The notes under the pieces are model-generated. The model made no database searches. It was given only the letters and a program-made list of their open reading frames with translations, and was not told the DNA's origin. The position numbers and the translations under genes were made by a program. This document shows positions 45,984 through 55,248 of a DNA stretch of 64,000 nt, piece by piece. This DNA comes from an uncultured Bartonella sp. (GTDB lineage: Bacteria; Pseudomonadota; Alphaproteobacteria; Rhizobiales; Rhizobiaceae), in NCBI GenBank assembly GCA_946481695.1, contig CAMLON010000001.1, positions 1-64,000 of the forward strand, in the 5' to 3' direction. The number at the start of each line of letters is the position of its first letter. The first letter of the stretch is position 1.

Positions 45984-47039
45984 ATGACAAAGTCCCCACA
46001 ATTTAAGCCAAGTAAGAAATGTTCGATCGATTTTTCGACAACTATTGGACCGGCAAGCATTGCGCCAAAAACTATTGCGCCAAAAACTATTGCTATCGTC
46101 TGTTTTAATGATGCGCAATTGCTTGACATTACGGGGCCAATGCAGGTTTTTTCGAGTGCCAACGATCTTTATGAAGGTGACGTGAAGCCCTACCAACTTT
46201 TGACAATTGCCGAAAATGACAAGATTAAAACGACAAGCGGTCTCGAATTGGCGGTTGAACCTTTGTCCTTGGCTCCCGATCAGCTTGATACGCTTATCAT
46301 CAGCGGTGGTCGCGGCATCAACCGCTTTGCCGGAAACAAAGCGATACTTCAATGGCTTGATATGATGAACCGGAAAACGCGGCGCACAGCATCGGTCTGT
46401 AGCGGCTCTCTGGCATTGGCAAAACTTGGGCTACTTGACGGAAAAAAAGCGACAACGCATTGGAGCAGGATAGACGAATTCCGGAGGGATTATCCATCGG
46501 TTCTATGGACAAACGAGGCAATTTTTATTCGCAACGGAAAGATCTGGACATCTGCCGGAATCACCTCCGGTGTAGATATGGCTTTGGCAATGGTGGAAGA
46601 AGATTTGGGGTTCAATCTGGCAAAATCCGTTGCCCGTCAATTGGTTGTTTATCTGCGTCGTCCGGGCGGTCAAAGCCAGTTCAGTGAACTTCTCGATTTT
46701 TATTGCGAGGATGAACGATTCAATCTCCTCAATCAATGGATTATGAAAAATCTTTCCCGTCCCTTGTCGGTTGCAATGCTTGCCGAAAAATGTGGTATGA
46801 GCGAACGGAATTTTTCCCGCCTTTATACCCGTGATACGGGGTCATCGCCAGCCAAAGCAATAGAGCTTTTCCGGCTTGAGGCTGCAAGACAATATCTTGA
46901 ACAGAACTGGTCGATAAAAAAGACAGCCCGCCAATGTGGTTTCGGTAGTGAAGAAACTTTAAGACGGGTTTTTCAACGTCACCTTCATGTTTCGCCGCAA
47001 AATTATCGCGACCGGTTTTCACGACTTCCGGACGAATGA
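45984..47039 (+). CDS. GlxA-family AraC-type transcriptional regulator
   Basis: 351 residues from the ATG at 45984 (a TTG at 45975 is possible). The N-terminal DJ-1/PfpI-like domain (about 35-215) has TASVCSGSLALAKLGLLDG, and the C-terminal AraC double helix-turn-helix (about 245-345) has LAEKCGMSERNFSRLYTRDTG and ARQCGFGSEETLRRVFQRH. Such regulators sense unknown small molecules. Near the start the protein repeats IAPKT because of a tandem 15-bp DNA duplication. Divergent from the isonitrile hydratase-like gene; convergent with thiD (4 bp gap). Confidence 0.87.
   Translation: MTKSPQFKPSKKCSIDFSTTIGPASIAPKTIAPKTIAIVCFNDAQLLDITGPMQVFSSANDLYEGDVKPYQLLTIAENDKIKTTSGLELAVEPLSLAPDQLDTLIISGGRGINRFAGNKAILQWLDMMNRKTRRTASVCSGSLALAKLGLLDGKKATTHWSRIDEFRRDYPSVLWTNEAIFIRNGKIWTSAGITSGVDMALAMVEEDLGFNLAKSVARQLVVYLRRPGGQSQFSELLDFYCEDERFNLLNQWIMKNLSRPLSVAMLAEKCGMSERNFSRLYTRDTGSSPAKAIELFRLEAARQYLEQNWSIKKTARQCGFGSEETLRRVFQRHLHVSPQNYRDRFSRLPDE
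46059..46091 (+). repeat. Tandem 15-bp repeat inside the GlxA-type gene
   Basis: ATTGCGCCAAAAACT occurs twice without a gap (46059-46073, 46074-46088), then a partial third copy ATTGC. It is in frame and encodes a repeated IAPKT in the N-terminal extension. Confidence 0.8.
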
Positions 47040-47043
47040 CGGT

Positions 47044-47889
47044 TCAATCGCCGATCATCCCGTCTTGCCATAATTCATAAAAATGGTGAACAGGCCCATG
47101 CCCGTGTCCGACTTCGAGTTTATTTGAAGCGGCAAGTGCACCGGTCAGATAGCGTTTGGCAAAACGCACCGAATCAACAAGTGGCGTTGTCGGTAATAAA
47201 GCGGCAATGGCTGCCGAAATTGTGCAACCGGTGCCATGGTCATTTTTCGTTGGAATACGTGGAGCATCAAGTTCGATAACACCGTGGCGGTCACAAAAAA
47301 TATCGGGGCTTGTCGGGGTTTTGAGATGCCCGCCTTTAAGGAGGACAGAACGGCATTGAAGCTCCAGAATATCGGGCGCACACTTCCTCATTTCTTCAAG
47401 TGACCATTCCGGTTTTGTTTTGAGAAGCACGGCAGCTTCCGGCAGATTGGGGGTGATAATGGCAGACATCGGAACAAGTACATTGCGAATAATTTCTATG
47501 GCATCGTTTTCAAGCAACAAGTCACCGCTTTTTGCTACCATGACAGGATCAAGAACAATATTGCTTGCGCCATAATGCATAAGCTTATCGGCAATCACTT
47601 GGGCAATTGCGGCATTGGCTACCATGCCGATTTTTACCGCATCGACTTTGATGTCCTCGAAAACAGCATCAATCTGGTCGGCTACAAAATCGGCATCCAT
47701 GGCTTTGAACGCCCGGACACCTTGCGTATTTTGTGCGACAACGGCTGTGACAACACTCATGGCGTAAGTTTTCATGGCCGAAAAGGTTTTGATATCGGCA
47801 TGCATTCCCGCGCCTCCGGAAGGGTCGGTTCCGGCAATTGAAAGAATGCGGGGAATCACAGTTCCGTTTTTCTTAACTGGTGACGTCAT
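47044..47889 (-). CDS. thiD: Hydroxymethylpyrimidine/phosphomethylpyrimidine kinase
   Basis: 281 residues, ribokinase-like kinase that phosphorylates HMP and HMP-phosphate in thiamine synthesis or salvage. Seen: ILSIAGTDPSGGAGMHADIKTF (about 14-35), VLDPVMVAKSGDLLL, and the anion-hole/catalytic segment NDHGTGCTISAAIAALL. No other thiamine genes are near. Its start overlaps the end of the upstream secreted-protein gene by 17 bp on the same strand. Confidence 0.93.
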   Translation of the reverse strand: MTSPVKKNGTVIPRILSIAGTDPSGGAGMHADIKTFSAMKTYAMSVVTAVVAQNTQGVRAFKAMDADFVADQIDAVFEDIKVDAVKIGMVANAAIAQVIADKLMHYGASNIVLDPVMVAKSGDLLLENDAIEIIRNVLVPMSAIITPNLPEAAVLLKTKPEWSLEEMRKCAPDILELQCRSVLLKGGHLKTPTSPDIFCDRHGVIELDAPRIPTKNDHGTGCTISAAIAALLPTTPLVDSVRFAKRYLTGALAASNKLEVGHGHGPVHHFYELWQDGMIGD

Positions 47890-48289
47890 TGCAGCGTTTT
47901 CCTGTCCAAGTATATCGGGGAACGTTCATACCTGTTCCCCAAAAGCCTTCAAATTCATCAAATTTTTCATCAAATTTCCAGATGGCAAGTCCGGAGCCAT
48001 ATTTATCTTTCCATTCGACCGATCTTTCACGACCCTGCTTTTTTACAATTTCTTCGACCGTCCCCTTGGTGACATCATCACCATCGCGATAAGTCATGGT
48101 GCCGATTAAGCGGCCATCTTCCGTTTTGCCGATCACGACTTCGGAACGAACCAGATAACCGGCATTATAGACAAAACCGCAATAGCGACCATCGGGTCCG
48201 GAGGACGTGGGTTCAGCAGAAGAAAAGGCAAGCAAGCATGCCGTGCATAAAAGGGCGAGCACAAAAACTAACAAGTGATTCCGTTTCAC
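47873..48289 (-). CDS. Small secreted protein of unknown function
   Basis: 138 residues starting at a GTG that has a very good ribosome site (GGGGGAGA, nine bases before). The first 25 residues form a signal peptide with a possible lipobox-like LLCTAC near 12-17. The mature part (PDGRYCGFVYNAGYLVRSE..., then a beta-rich region with two cysteines) is not recognised. It overlaps thiD by 17 bp, so the two genes are cotranscribed, but a thiamine role is not implied by sequence. Confidence 0.65.
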   Translation of the reverse strand: MKRNHLLVFVLALLCTACLLAFSSAEPTSSGPDGRYCGFVYNAGYLVRSEVVIGKTEDGRLIGTMTYRDGDDVTKGTVEEIVKKQGRERSVEWKDKYGSGLAIWKFDEKFDEFEGFWGTGMNVPRYTWTGKRCNDVTS

Positions 48290-48488
48290 GAAAATATCTC
48301 CCCCTTATCCAACTTTCAGAGAAGCATAAACGAAAACATAAAAATAGAAAATGGATAAAGATATCAACGTTTAAAAATGTGACAATAAACTGAAGGTTTA
48401 TCACTTTTCCGGAGCTCACGGTCTTGTTGCTTAAATCTTGCCATAATTCGTGTAACGAGGGCACAGTATTTCGATCGTGGAGGTATTT

Positions 48489-49205
48489 ATGACACGAAAA
48501 AATTTGAACGCAACCAACCTGTCCATTACGCGGCGGGGCCTTCTCCTTGGAGCAGCAGCATGTGCAGCTGCCGCATTATCGGCCCGTCATGTTATGGCAC
48601 AGCCACAAGGGCCGGTTCCTTTACAAAACTATCAGCGGTCGTTTTTCAACGCTGAAGAGTGGGCTTTTGTGATGGCCGCTACTGCCCGAATCATCCCTTC
48701 AGACGGGAAAGGACCCGGTGCTTTGGAAGCACGTGTTCCGGTTTTTATTGATAAGCAAATGGCTGATCCATGGGGGCAAGGGGACCACTGGTATAGGCAG
48801 GCACCTTTCAATCGTGATGCGCCGCGTTACACAGGCTATCAGGCAGAACCTTCACCTGCCGAAGCCTATCGCATTGCTATCCCGAAGATCAATGAATGGT
48901 GCAAAGCCCAATACGGTGCGATTTTTGCCGAATTGCCTGCTGAAAAACAGGATGAAGCTTTGAAACGTATCGAAAAGGATGAAGTCGAAATTGCTGAATT
49001 GCGTTCTGGCGATTTCTTCTCGTTCCTCGTCCAAAACACCAAGGAAGGTTATTTCGCCGATCCTCAATATGGTGGCAATTATGACATGGCTGCATGGGTT
49101 TACATCGGGTTCCCCGGTGCACGTGCAAGCTTCCTTGAATGGGTCGAAAAGGACAATGTTCCTTATAAACTCGGGCCCGTTTCACTCTCAGGTCAAAGGG
49201 CTTAA
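48489..49205 (+). CDS. Gluconate 2-dehydrogenase-type subunit 3 (small subunit)
   Basis: 238 residues from the ATG at 48489, which follows GGAGG at the right distance; an earlier GTG at 48477 overlaps that site. The N-terminus is a Tat signal peptide (ITRRGLLLGAAACAAAALS...) that would carry the folded flavoprotein partner out. The rest is the gluconate_2-dh3 domain, with EWAFVMAATARIIPSD and GDFFSFLVQNTKEGYFADPQYGGN. First gene of a three-subunit dehydrogenase operon. Confidence 0.9.
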   Translation: MTRKNLNATNLSITRRGLLLGAAACAAAALSARHVMAQPQGPVPLQNYQRSFFNAEEWAFVMAATARIIPSDGKGPGALEARVPVFIDKQMADPWGQGDHWYRQAPFNRDAPRYTGYQAEPSPAEAYRIAIPKINEWCKAQYGAIFAELPAEKQDEALKRIEKDEVEIAELRSGDFFSFLVQNTKEGYFADPQYGGNYDMAAWVYIGFPGARASFLEWVEKDNVPYKLGPVSLSGQRA

Positions 49206-49208
49206 ATC

Positions 49209-50978
49209 ATGACACAAACAATGAAGAAGAAAGACGTTGTCATTATCGGCCTCGGATGGACCGGTGCAATCAGCGGCATCGAACTTGCAAAAGAAGGTCT
49301 GGAAATTGTCGCACTGGAACGCGGTGAAGACCGCGATACAGTTCCGAGTTTCGCTTATCCGAAACCGGCTGACGAATTGAAATATGGTGTCCGTCTCGGC
49401 ACTGCCGTCCGTCCGCGCGATCATACAGTAACGATTCGCAGAGGACTGGATCAGGTTGCTCTCCCCTATCGCCAATTGGGTTCTTTTCTTCCCGGTATCG
49501 GTGTTGGCGGGGCAGGTATCCACTGGAACGGCATGACATGGCGTGCACAGCCGGAAGAGCTCAGAGCCCGTTCCTATATCGAGGAAACCTTCGGCAATAT
49601 TATTCCTGAAGATATGACAATTCAGGACTGGGGCGTTACCTATGACGAACTGGAAAAACATTTCGATATGTTTGAAAAGGTCGCAGGCGTTTCGGGTACT
49701 GCCGGCAATCTGAACGGTAAAATCCAGGAAGGTGGCGATCCTTTTGAAGGCCCGCGCAAGAATCCTTATCCTATGCCGGCTTTGCCTTATACTTATAACG
49801 GGCGGCTCTTTGCAGAAGGTGCAAAGAAAATCGGCCTTCATCCGTTCCCTTGCCCGTCGGCTATCGCTTCCGAGGCTTATACCAACCCTTATGGTATGCA
49901 GATGGGGCCTTGTAACTATTGCGGTTTCTGCGAACGTTATGGCTGCCTCAATTATTCAAAAGCTTCACCGCAAGTCAGTGTTCTGGCTGCTTTGAAGCGC
50001 TATAAGAATTTTGAATATCGGGTTAAGTCGGAAGTCTTGCGTATTGAAAAATCCGCAGATGGCAAGACTGTAACCGGTGTTACTTATGTCAATGAAAAGA
50101 ATGAAGAGTTCTTCCAACCGGCCGATCTCGTCATTCTCGGCGGTTTCATGATTAACAATGTTCACCTGTTGTTGCTCTCCGGCCTTGGTCAACCTTATGA
50201 CCCGATCACCGGTGAAGGTGTTATCGGCCGTAACTACGCCTACCAGACTGCTATTGGCGGTGGCACATTGTTCTTCAAGGATAAGGTATTCAATCCATTT
50301 GTCGGTACCGGTTGTAACGGTTCTTATCTTGATGATTACAGCTTCAACCAGATCGATATGGCAAAAGAAGGCTTTATCGGTGGCAGCCGTATTTCATCAG
50401 GCCAAACCAACGGCCAGCCAATTCGCAATATGCCGTTGCCAGCTGGCACACCGGCATGGGGTGCCGAATGGAAGAAGGCTGTTGGCGATTGGTATGGACA
50501 TGCAATGTCAATCGGCCAGCACGGTTCGGTTATGTCCTATCGTGATGCCTATCTTGATCTTGACCCGACTTATAAAGATAAATTCGGCCGTCCGTTGATG
50601 CGTATGACGTTCAACTGGCACAATAATGAAATCAAAATGTCGCAATTCATCACAGACAAGATCAACAAGATTGCTGAGGCAATCGGTCCTGATGAATATC
50701 GTCAGAAACCGGCGATGAAAGAGGGCCAGCAATATGATACCCGTATTTATCAAACAACCCACACTGTGGGTGGTGCGATTATGGGTACAGACCCCAAACG
50801 TTCGGCATTGAACCGTTATCTCCAACACTGGGATTACCACAATCTGTTTATTCCGGGTGCCAATGCGTTCCCGCAGAACATCCAGCATAATCCTACAGGA
50901 ACGCTCGGCGCTTTGACCTATTGGATGCTTGAAAATATCAAATCCGATTACCTCAAAAACCCGCGGCCTTTGGCATAG
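49209..50978 (+). CDS. Gluconate 2-dehydrogenase-type FAD (GMC) subunit
   Basis: 589 residues, GMC oxidoreductase family. FAD motif VVIIGLGWTGAISGIELAKEG near 10-30; a cysteine cluster GPCNYCGFCERYGC near 236-249, which in related flavocytochromes may hold an Fe-S cluster; C-terminal HTVGGAIMGTDP and NPTGTLGALTYW with the catalytic His/Asn region. It oxidises a sugar acid or sugar alcohol in the periplasm and passes electrons to the cytochrome c subunit. Gluconate is the best guess by gene order; 2-keto-gluconate, sorbitol or fructose are possible. It lies 3 bp after the small subunit and has no own signal. Confidence 0.9.
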   Translation: MTQTMKKKDVVIIGLGWTGAISGIELAKEGLEIVALERGEDRDTVPSFAYPKPADELKYGVRLGTAVRPRDHTVTIRRGLDQVALPYRQLGSFLPGIGVGGAGIHWNGMTWRAQPEELRARSYIEETFGNIIPEDMTIQDWGVTYDELEKHFDMFEKVAGVSGTAGNLNGKIQEGGDPFEGPRKNPYPMPALPYTYNGRLFAEGAKKIGLHPFPCPSAIASEAYTNPYGMQMGPCNYCGFCERYGCLNYSKASPQVSVLAALKRYKNFEYRVKSEVLRIEKSADGKTVTGVTYVNEKNEEFFQPADLVILGGFMINNVHLLLLSGLGQPYDPITGEGVIGRNYAYQTAIGGGTLFFKDKVFNPFVGTGCNGSYLDDYSFNQIDMAKEGFIGGSRISSGQTNGQPIRNMPLPAGTPAWGAEWKKAVGDWYGHAMSIGQHGSVMSYRDAYLDLDPTYKDKFGRPLMRMTFNWHNNEIKMSQFITDKINKIAEAIGPDEYRQKPAMKEGQQYDTRIYQTTHTVGGAIMGTDPKRSALNRYLQHWDYHNLFIPGANAFPQNIQHNPTGTLGALTYWMLENIKSDYLKNPRPLA

Positions 50979-50990
50979 GAGAAACATCCG

Positions 50991-52286
50991 ATGAAACGTT
51001 TAGTACAAATTATTATTGGATTGGTAATCCTTGCAATTATTGTCATTCTGGCAATCATGTTTGTGCCAATCAAACGAACCGGCCCGACAGAAGCTCTTTC
51101 TCCGGACTTCAAACCGGAACAGGGACGGGGCGAATATCTTGCCAGAATGGCCGATTGTGCAGCCTGCCATACCGCGCCCGGTGGCCAACCTTATGCAGGT
51201 GGTCGTGAAGTCAAAAGTCCGTTCGGCATTATCTATTCATCCAACATCACACCGGATGAAAACGGTATAAAGAATATGACACTTGACCAGTTCCGTGATG
51301 CTTTGCGTGACGGTATCGGCAAAAATGGCGAGCTTCTTTATCCGGCAATGCCTTACGAAAACTATCGCAAGATCAGCGAACCCGACATTGTTGCGCTTTA
51401 TGATTATTTCATGCATGGCGTAAAACCGGTTAGTGCCAAGGTCAAGGAAACCAATCTGTCATTTCCGTTCAACCAGCGTTGGGGAATCCGTCTTTGGAAC
51501 TTCTTTGCGATTTCCGGCAAAGGTGGTTTCGAGCCACGCTTCAACGATGCGAAACTTGATCGCGGTGCCTATCTTGTCGAAAGCTTAGGCCACTGTGGCG
51601 CATGCCATACACCGCGTGATTCCATGTTCCGCCAATCGGGAACGAATAGCGATAGCAACAAATTCCTGACCGGTGAAACGATTGACGGTTTCTATGGGCC
51701 GAATTTGCGTAGCCCGAATTCATCCGTTGCGAATTGGACAGCAGATGATTTGAAGGCCTATTTGCAGACAGGTCGTAACAGTCATTCGGCCGTTGTCGGT
51801 CCGATGACGCTCGTTGTCGAAGAATCAATGCAATTTGCAACCGAAGACGATCTTGATTCGATTGTTGCCTATCTCAAACATATTGCACTTCCAGGTGACG
51901 CATCAAAACAGGTACGTGATCCGAAAAAGACAACAGATATGTTGACTGAAGCCAAACCGGATATGGCACTTGGTGCCCGCCTTTACATGGACAATTGCAA
52001 TGCTTGTCACTTTGTAAACGGTAAAGGTGCAAAAGGTGTCTTCCCCGAGCTTGATGGTGCAAAAATCGTCAATGCAAAGGATGCAAGCGGATTGCTGCGC
52101 GTGATCGTTAACGGTTCTCGTATGCCGTCGACTGAAAAACGCCCTGCCGATCTTGCAATGCCGGGCTTTGGCTGGCGCATGAATGACGATGAAGTTGCAG
52201 CACTTGCTACTTTCTTGCGTTCGAGCTGGACCAATGATGCTCCGGCAGTCACAGCCGCAGATGTCGCCAAGGTTCGCACGAAATAA
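50991..52286 (+). CDS. Gluconate 2-dehydrogenase-type cytochrome c subunit
   Basis: 431-residue triheme cytochrome c. An N-terminal hydrophobic anchor (about 5-26) is followed by three CxxCH sites: CAACH at 56-60, CGACH near 202 and CNACH near 335. It accepts electrons from the FAD subunit and reduces ubiquinone in the membrane, as in acetic-acid-bacterial dehydrogenases. It starts 12 bp after the FAD subunit gene. The operon ends at a strong terminator. Confidence 0.92.
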   Translation: MKRLVQIIIGLVILAIIVILAIMFVPIKRTGPTEALSPDFKPEQGRGEYLARMADCAACHTAPGGQPYAGGREVKSPFGIIYSSNITPDENGIKNMTLDQFRDALRDGIGKNGELLYPAMPYENYRKISEPDIVALYDYFMHGVKPVSAKVKETNLSFPFNQRWGIRLWNFFAISGKGGFEPRFNDAKLDRGAYLVESLGHCGACHTPRDSMFRQSGTNSDSNKFLTGETIDGFYGPNLRSPNSSVANWTADDLKAYLQTGRNSHSAVVGPMTLVVEESMQFATEDDLDSIVAYLKHIALPGDASKQVRDPKKTTDMLTEAKPDMALGARLYMDNCNACHFVNGKGAKGVFPELDGAKIVNAKDASGLLRVIVNGSRMPSTEKRPADLAMPGFGWRMNDDEVAALATFLRSSWTNDAPAVTAADVAKVRTK

Positions 52287-52314
52287 TAAAGTGTGAAAAT
52301 TGCAAACAAATTTG

Positions 52315-52338
52315 AAAACGGCCTACGGGCCGTTTTTT
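52315..52338 (+). terminator. Terminator after the gluconate dehydrogenase operon
   Basis: Nine-base stem AAAACGGCC / GGCCGTTTT around TACG, followed by TT. Typical intrinsic terminator; also symmetric on the other strand. Confidence 0.88.
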
Positions 52339-52409
52339 ATTGAGGTGTTTTCTCGAAACATTTTGCTCTATAAGCAAGATTGATTTGAATAGCTTGAAAT
52401 GGAAACATT

Positions 52410-53216
52410 ATGGTTCTTGCAATCCGGTCAATCCTGTTTACGGCAGCATTCTATGTGACAACTTTTGTCCAGATGATTCTTTATGCGCCGTTCTACTTTT
52501 TTCTTCCGCGCAAAAAAGCATGGATTGTGCCCAAAACATGGGCGCGAGTGAATTTATTTCTGCAAAAACATATTGCCGGAACGGATTTTGAAATCGAAGG
52601 CCTCGAAAACCTGCCAAAAGGTGCCTACATCATTGCACCAAAACACCAATCGGCATGGGAAACGTTCGGCCTCGTTCCTTTTCTTGATGATCCCTCGCTC
52701 ATTATGAAGCGTGAATTGACATGGATACCGATCTTCGGCTGGTACATGTTGAAAACCGGCATTATTCCCATTGATCGCGGCTCGCCTTTGAAAGCCATGA
52801 AGGCGGTTCTCACCGGCGCCAAAGAAAAAGCGGCAGAAGGTCGCCAGATTCTGATTTTTCCGGAAGGTACGCGCCGTCAACCGGGAGCAGAACCCGCTTA
52901 TAAACCGGGTATTGTTGCCATTTATAACGAACTCGGTTTGCCGGTTGTGCCCATTGCCCACAATGCCGGGCTTTATTGGCCGCGTGGCAATTTCCGCCGT
53001 TATCCGGGAAAAATTCGTGTCCGCGTTTTGCCACCTATTGAAGCGCATCTCAATAAACGCGAATTTTTGCCGCGTCTGATAAAAGACACCGAAAGTGCTT
53101 GTGATGAACTGCTCGTGAAGGCCGCGCTTGATCCGAACCCGCCGGCTATGCCGCCGACAGCGGTCAAAAGGCTGAAAGAGTTGGGCGTTGACTGGACAGG
53201 GCCAACCCGCGACTAG
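52410..53216 (+). CDS. plsC: 1-acyl-sn-glycerol-3-phosphate acyltransferase
   Basis: 268 residues, inner-membrane acyltransferase making phosphatidate. The catalytic motif appears as KHQSAWET, an H-x4-E form of the usual H-x4-D that is also known in rhizobial PlsC; the second block FPEGTRRQPG is intact. An N-terminal hydrophobic segment is at about 5-28. Stands between the dehydrogenase operon and bioMNY, 60 bp before bioM. Confidence 0.9.
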   Translation: MVLAIRSILFTAAFYVTTFVQMILYAPFYFFLPRKKAWIVPKTWARVNLFLQKHIAGTDFEIEGLENLPKGAYIIAPKHQSAWETFGLVPFLDDPSLIMKRELTWIPIFGWYMLKTGIIPIDRGSPLKAMKAVLTGAKEKAAEGRQILIFPEGTRRQPGAEPAYKPGIVAIYNELGLPVVPIAHNAGLYWPRGNFRRYPGKIRVRVLPPIEAHLNKREFLPRLIKDTESACDELLVKAALDPNPPAMPPTAVKRLKELGVDWTGPTRD

Positions 53217-53276
53217 CGCTTGAACTATTGGTCGGATCGACAGAAAATTCTTCATTAATCGGGGTATTCCACTGAC

Positions 53277-53951
53277 ATGATTGAACTTAAAAATGTTTGT
53301 GTCGAGGCGGGTGGCCACAAGATACTCGATCATTTGAATTTGAAACTTTCCGAGAAGCGGATTGCTATTATTGGTGCCAATGGTTCGGGCAAAAGTACCT
53401 TCGTGCGATTGCTCAACGGTTTGCGATTACCAACATCGGGTGAAGTGCTGGTGGATTCACTCGACAGTCGCAAATATGGCAAAGACATCCGTCGCAAAGT
53501 GGGTTTTGTCTTTCAAAATCCCGATAATCAGATTGTCATGCCGGTGGTTGAAGAAGACCTTGCATTCGGTTTGAAAAATATCGGTGTTGAAAAAGCCGAA
53601 ATCGCGAGACGGATCGATTATGTGCTTGACCGCTTCAACCTTCAAGCTGCGAGGTTGCAATCTGTGCAAAGTTTGAGTGGTGGACAAAGGCAATTGGTTG
53701 CACTTTGCGGTGTTATTGTCATGGAACCGGAAATCATTGTTTTCGACGAACCCACCACCCAGCTTGATCTTTCCAACAAACGAAAAATGACAGAAACAAT
53801 ATTCGGTCTTTCCCAGCAAGTTATCGTTGTTTCACACGATCTTGATATGCTCAAAAACTTCGATCGGGTTATTGTCATCGACCATGGTAGAGTTGTCCAT
53901 GACGATATACCGGAAAAGTCAATCAGCTATTACGAGGAGGCGATGGCATGA
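53277..53951 (+). CDS. bioM: Biotin ECF transporter ATPase
   Basis: 224 residues. Walker [10 protein letters not shown] at 33-41, Q-loop [13 protein letters not shown] near 78-90, signature [13 protein letters not shown] near 131, and [12 protein letters not shown]. It powers the energy-coupling-factor biotin importer. bioN overlaps its stop by four bases. Confidence 0.93.
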   Translation: MIELKNVCVEAGGHKILDHLNLKLSEKRIAIIGANGSGKSTFVRLLNGLRLPTSGEVLVDSLDSRKYGKDIRRKVGFVFQNPDNQIVMPVVEEDLAFGLKNIGVEKAEIARRIDYVLDRFNLQAARLQSVQSLSGGQRQLVALCGVIVMEPEIIVFDEPTTQLDLSNKRKMTETIFGLSQQVIVVSHDLDMLKNFDRVIVIDHGRVVHDDIPEKSISYYEEAMA

Positions 53952-54568
53952 TTGATCCGAGTTACGGGACGACATTTATTCATCGGCTTCCGGCCGGGTT
54001 GAAACTTGCTATCGTTTTTTTTTGCAGTATCGGGCTGTTTTATCTACCATCACTTTTATTGGCGGTTTGTTCTCTCATTTTTGTTTGTTGTCTATTTTTT
54101 CTGGCAGGTTTTCCGTTATTGCAGCCGGTTTTCGAGCTGAAGAAAATTTTATGGTTTCTCGTTGCACTCTTCATTGTTCAATATTTTTCAAACAATTTGG
54201 CAAGTGCTGCACTCGTCATCATACGACTTTCAAGTCTGTTACTGCTTGCCACACTCGTAACATTGACAACGCCATTTTCAAAAATGATGGCCTGTTTCGA
54301 GAAATTATTTTCATTTACGCGCTTCTTTGGCGTAAATCCTGCGAAAATCTCGCTAGGGCTGTCGCTCACTTTACGATTTATTGCAATCTTTTCGGATATT
54401 GCCAAAGATGTACGCGAAGCACAAAAAGCACGAGGGTTGGAAAATAATGTGTTTGCGGTCATTATGCCGGTTCTGATAAGAAGCTTGAAGGTTCAAGCCG
54501 ATGTGGCAGCCGCAATCGAGGCGCGTTGTTTTGATGAAGATGTGAACAATAAAAACGGGAAAAATTGA
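53948..54568 (+). CDS. bioN: Biotin ECF transporter transmembrane protein
   Basis: 206 residues, T component of the ECF importer, with four to five hydrophobic segments and two coupling motifs: KARGLEN (the Ala-Arg-Gly box) and a variant EARCFD near the C-terminus, where cysteine replaces the usual glycine. It overlaps bioM and lies 12 bp before bioY. Confidence 0.92.
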   Translation: MIDPSYGTTFIHRLPAGLKLAIVFFCSIGLFYLPSLLLAVCSLIFVCCLFFLAGFPLLQPVFELKKILWFLVALFIVQYFSNNLASAALVIIRLSSLLLLATLVTLTTPFSKMMACFEKLFSFTRFFGVNPAKISLGLSLTLRFIAIFSDIAKDVREAQKARGLENNVFAVIMPVLIRSLKVQADVAAAIEARCFDEDVNNKNGKN

Positions 54569-54580
54569 GCGGGGGAGAGA

Positions 54581-55132
54581 ATGTCTATTCGTGATATTGT
54601 TGCGGTTGCGCTTTTTGCGGCCTTTATTGCAATTTTAGGATTTTTACCGGCCATTCCGGTTCCCGTTATTCCGGTTCCCATTACTGCGCAACTGTTAGGA
54701 ATTATCCTTTCCGGTGCGGTTTTGGGGGCAAAAAAAGGCTTTGCGGCCTGTCTTTTATTTCTTGTATTGGTAGCAGCAGGACTCCCGCTTCTATCCGGCG
54801 GGCGTGGTGGCATCGGTGTATTTTTTGCGCCCACAAGCGGTTATCTTATCAGTTTTCCGTTTACTGCGGCCTTTATCGGCTATTTCTTTCATGTCTTTCG
54901 CAAACAACTGACACCCGCCAAACAGATATTGATTATGATGGCGGGAGTTTTTTGTATCGATCATTTGTTTGGCGTTGTCTGGCTCACCATGATGAGCGGG
55001 CTTGATTTTTCCAAAGCTTTTTTAGGTGACCTTATCTTTGTGCCTGGCGACATGGTAAAGATTATTCTCGCCTATTTGATTGCAACCCGTCTGCGCAAAG
55101 CTTTGCCGGATTTAATGGGGGCAAATCAATAA
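54581..55132 (+). CDS. bioY: Biotin transporter substrate-binding protein
   Basis: 183-residue S component with six hydrophobic segments. Typical parts are PVPITAQLLGIILSGAVLG near 28-46, LPLLSGGRGGIG near 70, and FVPGDMVKIILAYLIA near the end. BioY binds biotin with high affinity. Together with bioM and bioN it forms the full transporter; biotin salvage is thus expected. Confidence 0.94.
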   Translation: MSIRDIVAVALFAAFIAILGFLPAIPVPVIPVPITAQLLGIILSGAVLGAKKGFAACLLFLVLVAAGLPLLSGGRGGIGVFFAPTSGYLISFPFTAAFIGYFFHVFRKQLTPAKQILIMMAGVFCIDHLFGVVWLTMMSGLDFSKAFLGDLIFVPGDMVKIILAYLIATRLRKALPDLMGANQ

Positions 55133-55201
55133 AAAGCAGGCTGAATAGACAAAAGCAAAATTCATAAAATAAATTTATGGAAAAATGTGTGCTTCATAAA
55201 A

Positions 55202-55228
55202 AAAAGCGGGCATAAAGCCCGCTTTTAA
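55202..55228. terminator. Bidirectional terminator between bioY and the usp gene
   Basis: AAAAGCGGGC and GCCCGCTTTT flank ATAAA; runs of A and T on both sides let it serve bioY on the plus strand and the stress-protein gene on the minus strand. Confidence 0.85.
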
Positions 55229-55248
55229 CAGTTCGTTGAATGAAATGA

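Noticed and set aside
52554..53333. 259-codon minus-strand frame over plsC
   Set aside because: Antisense to plsC with all its motifs intact; no family features.
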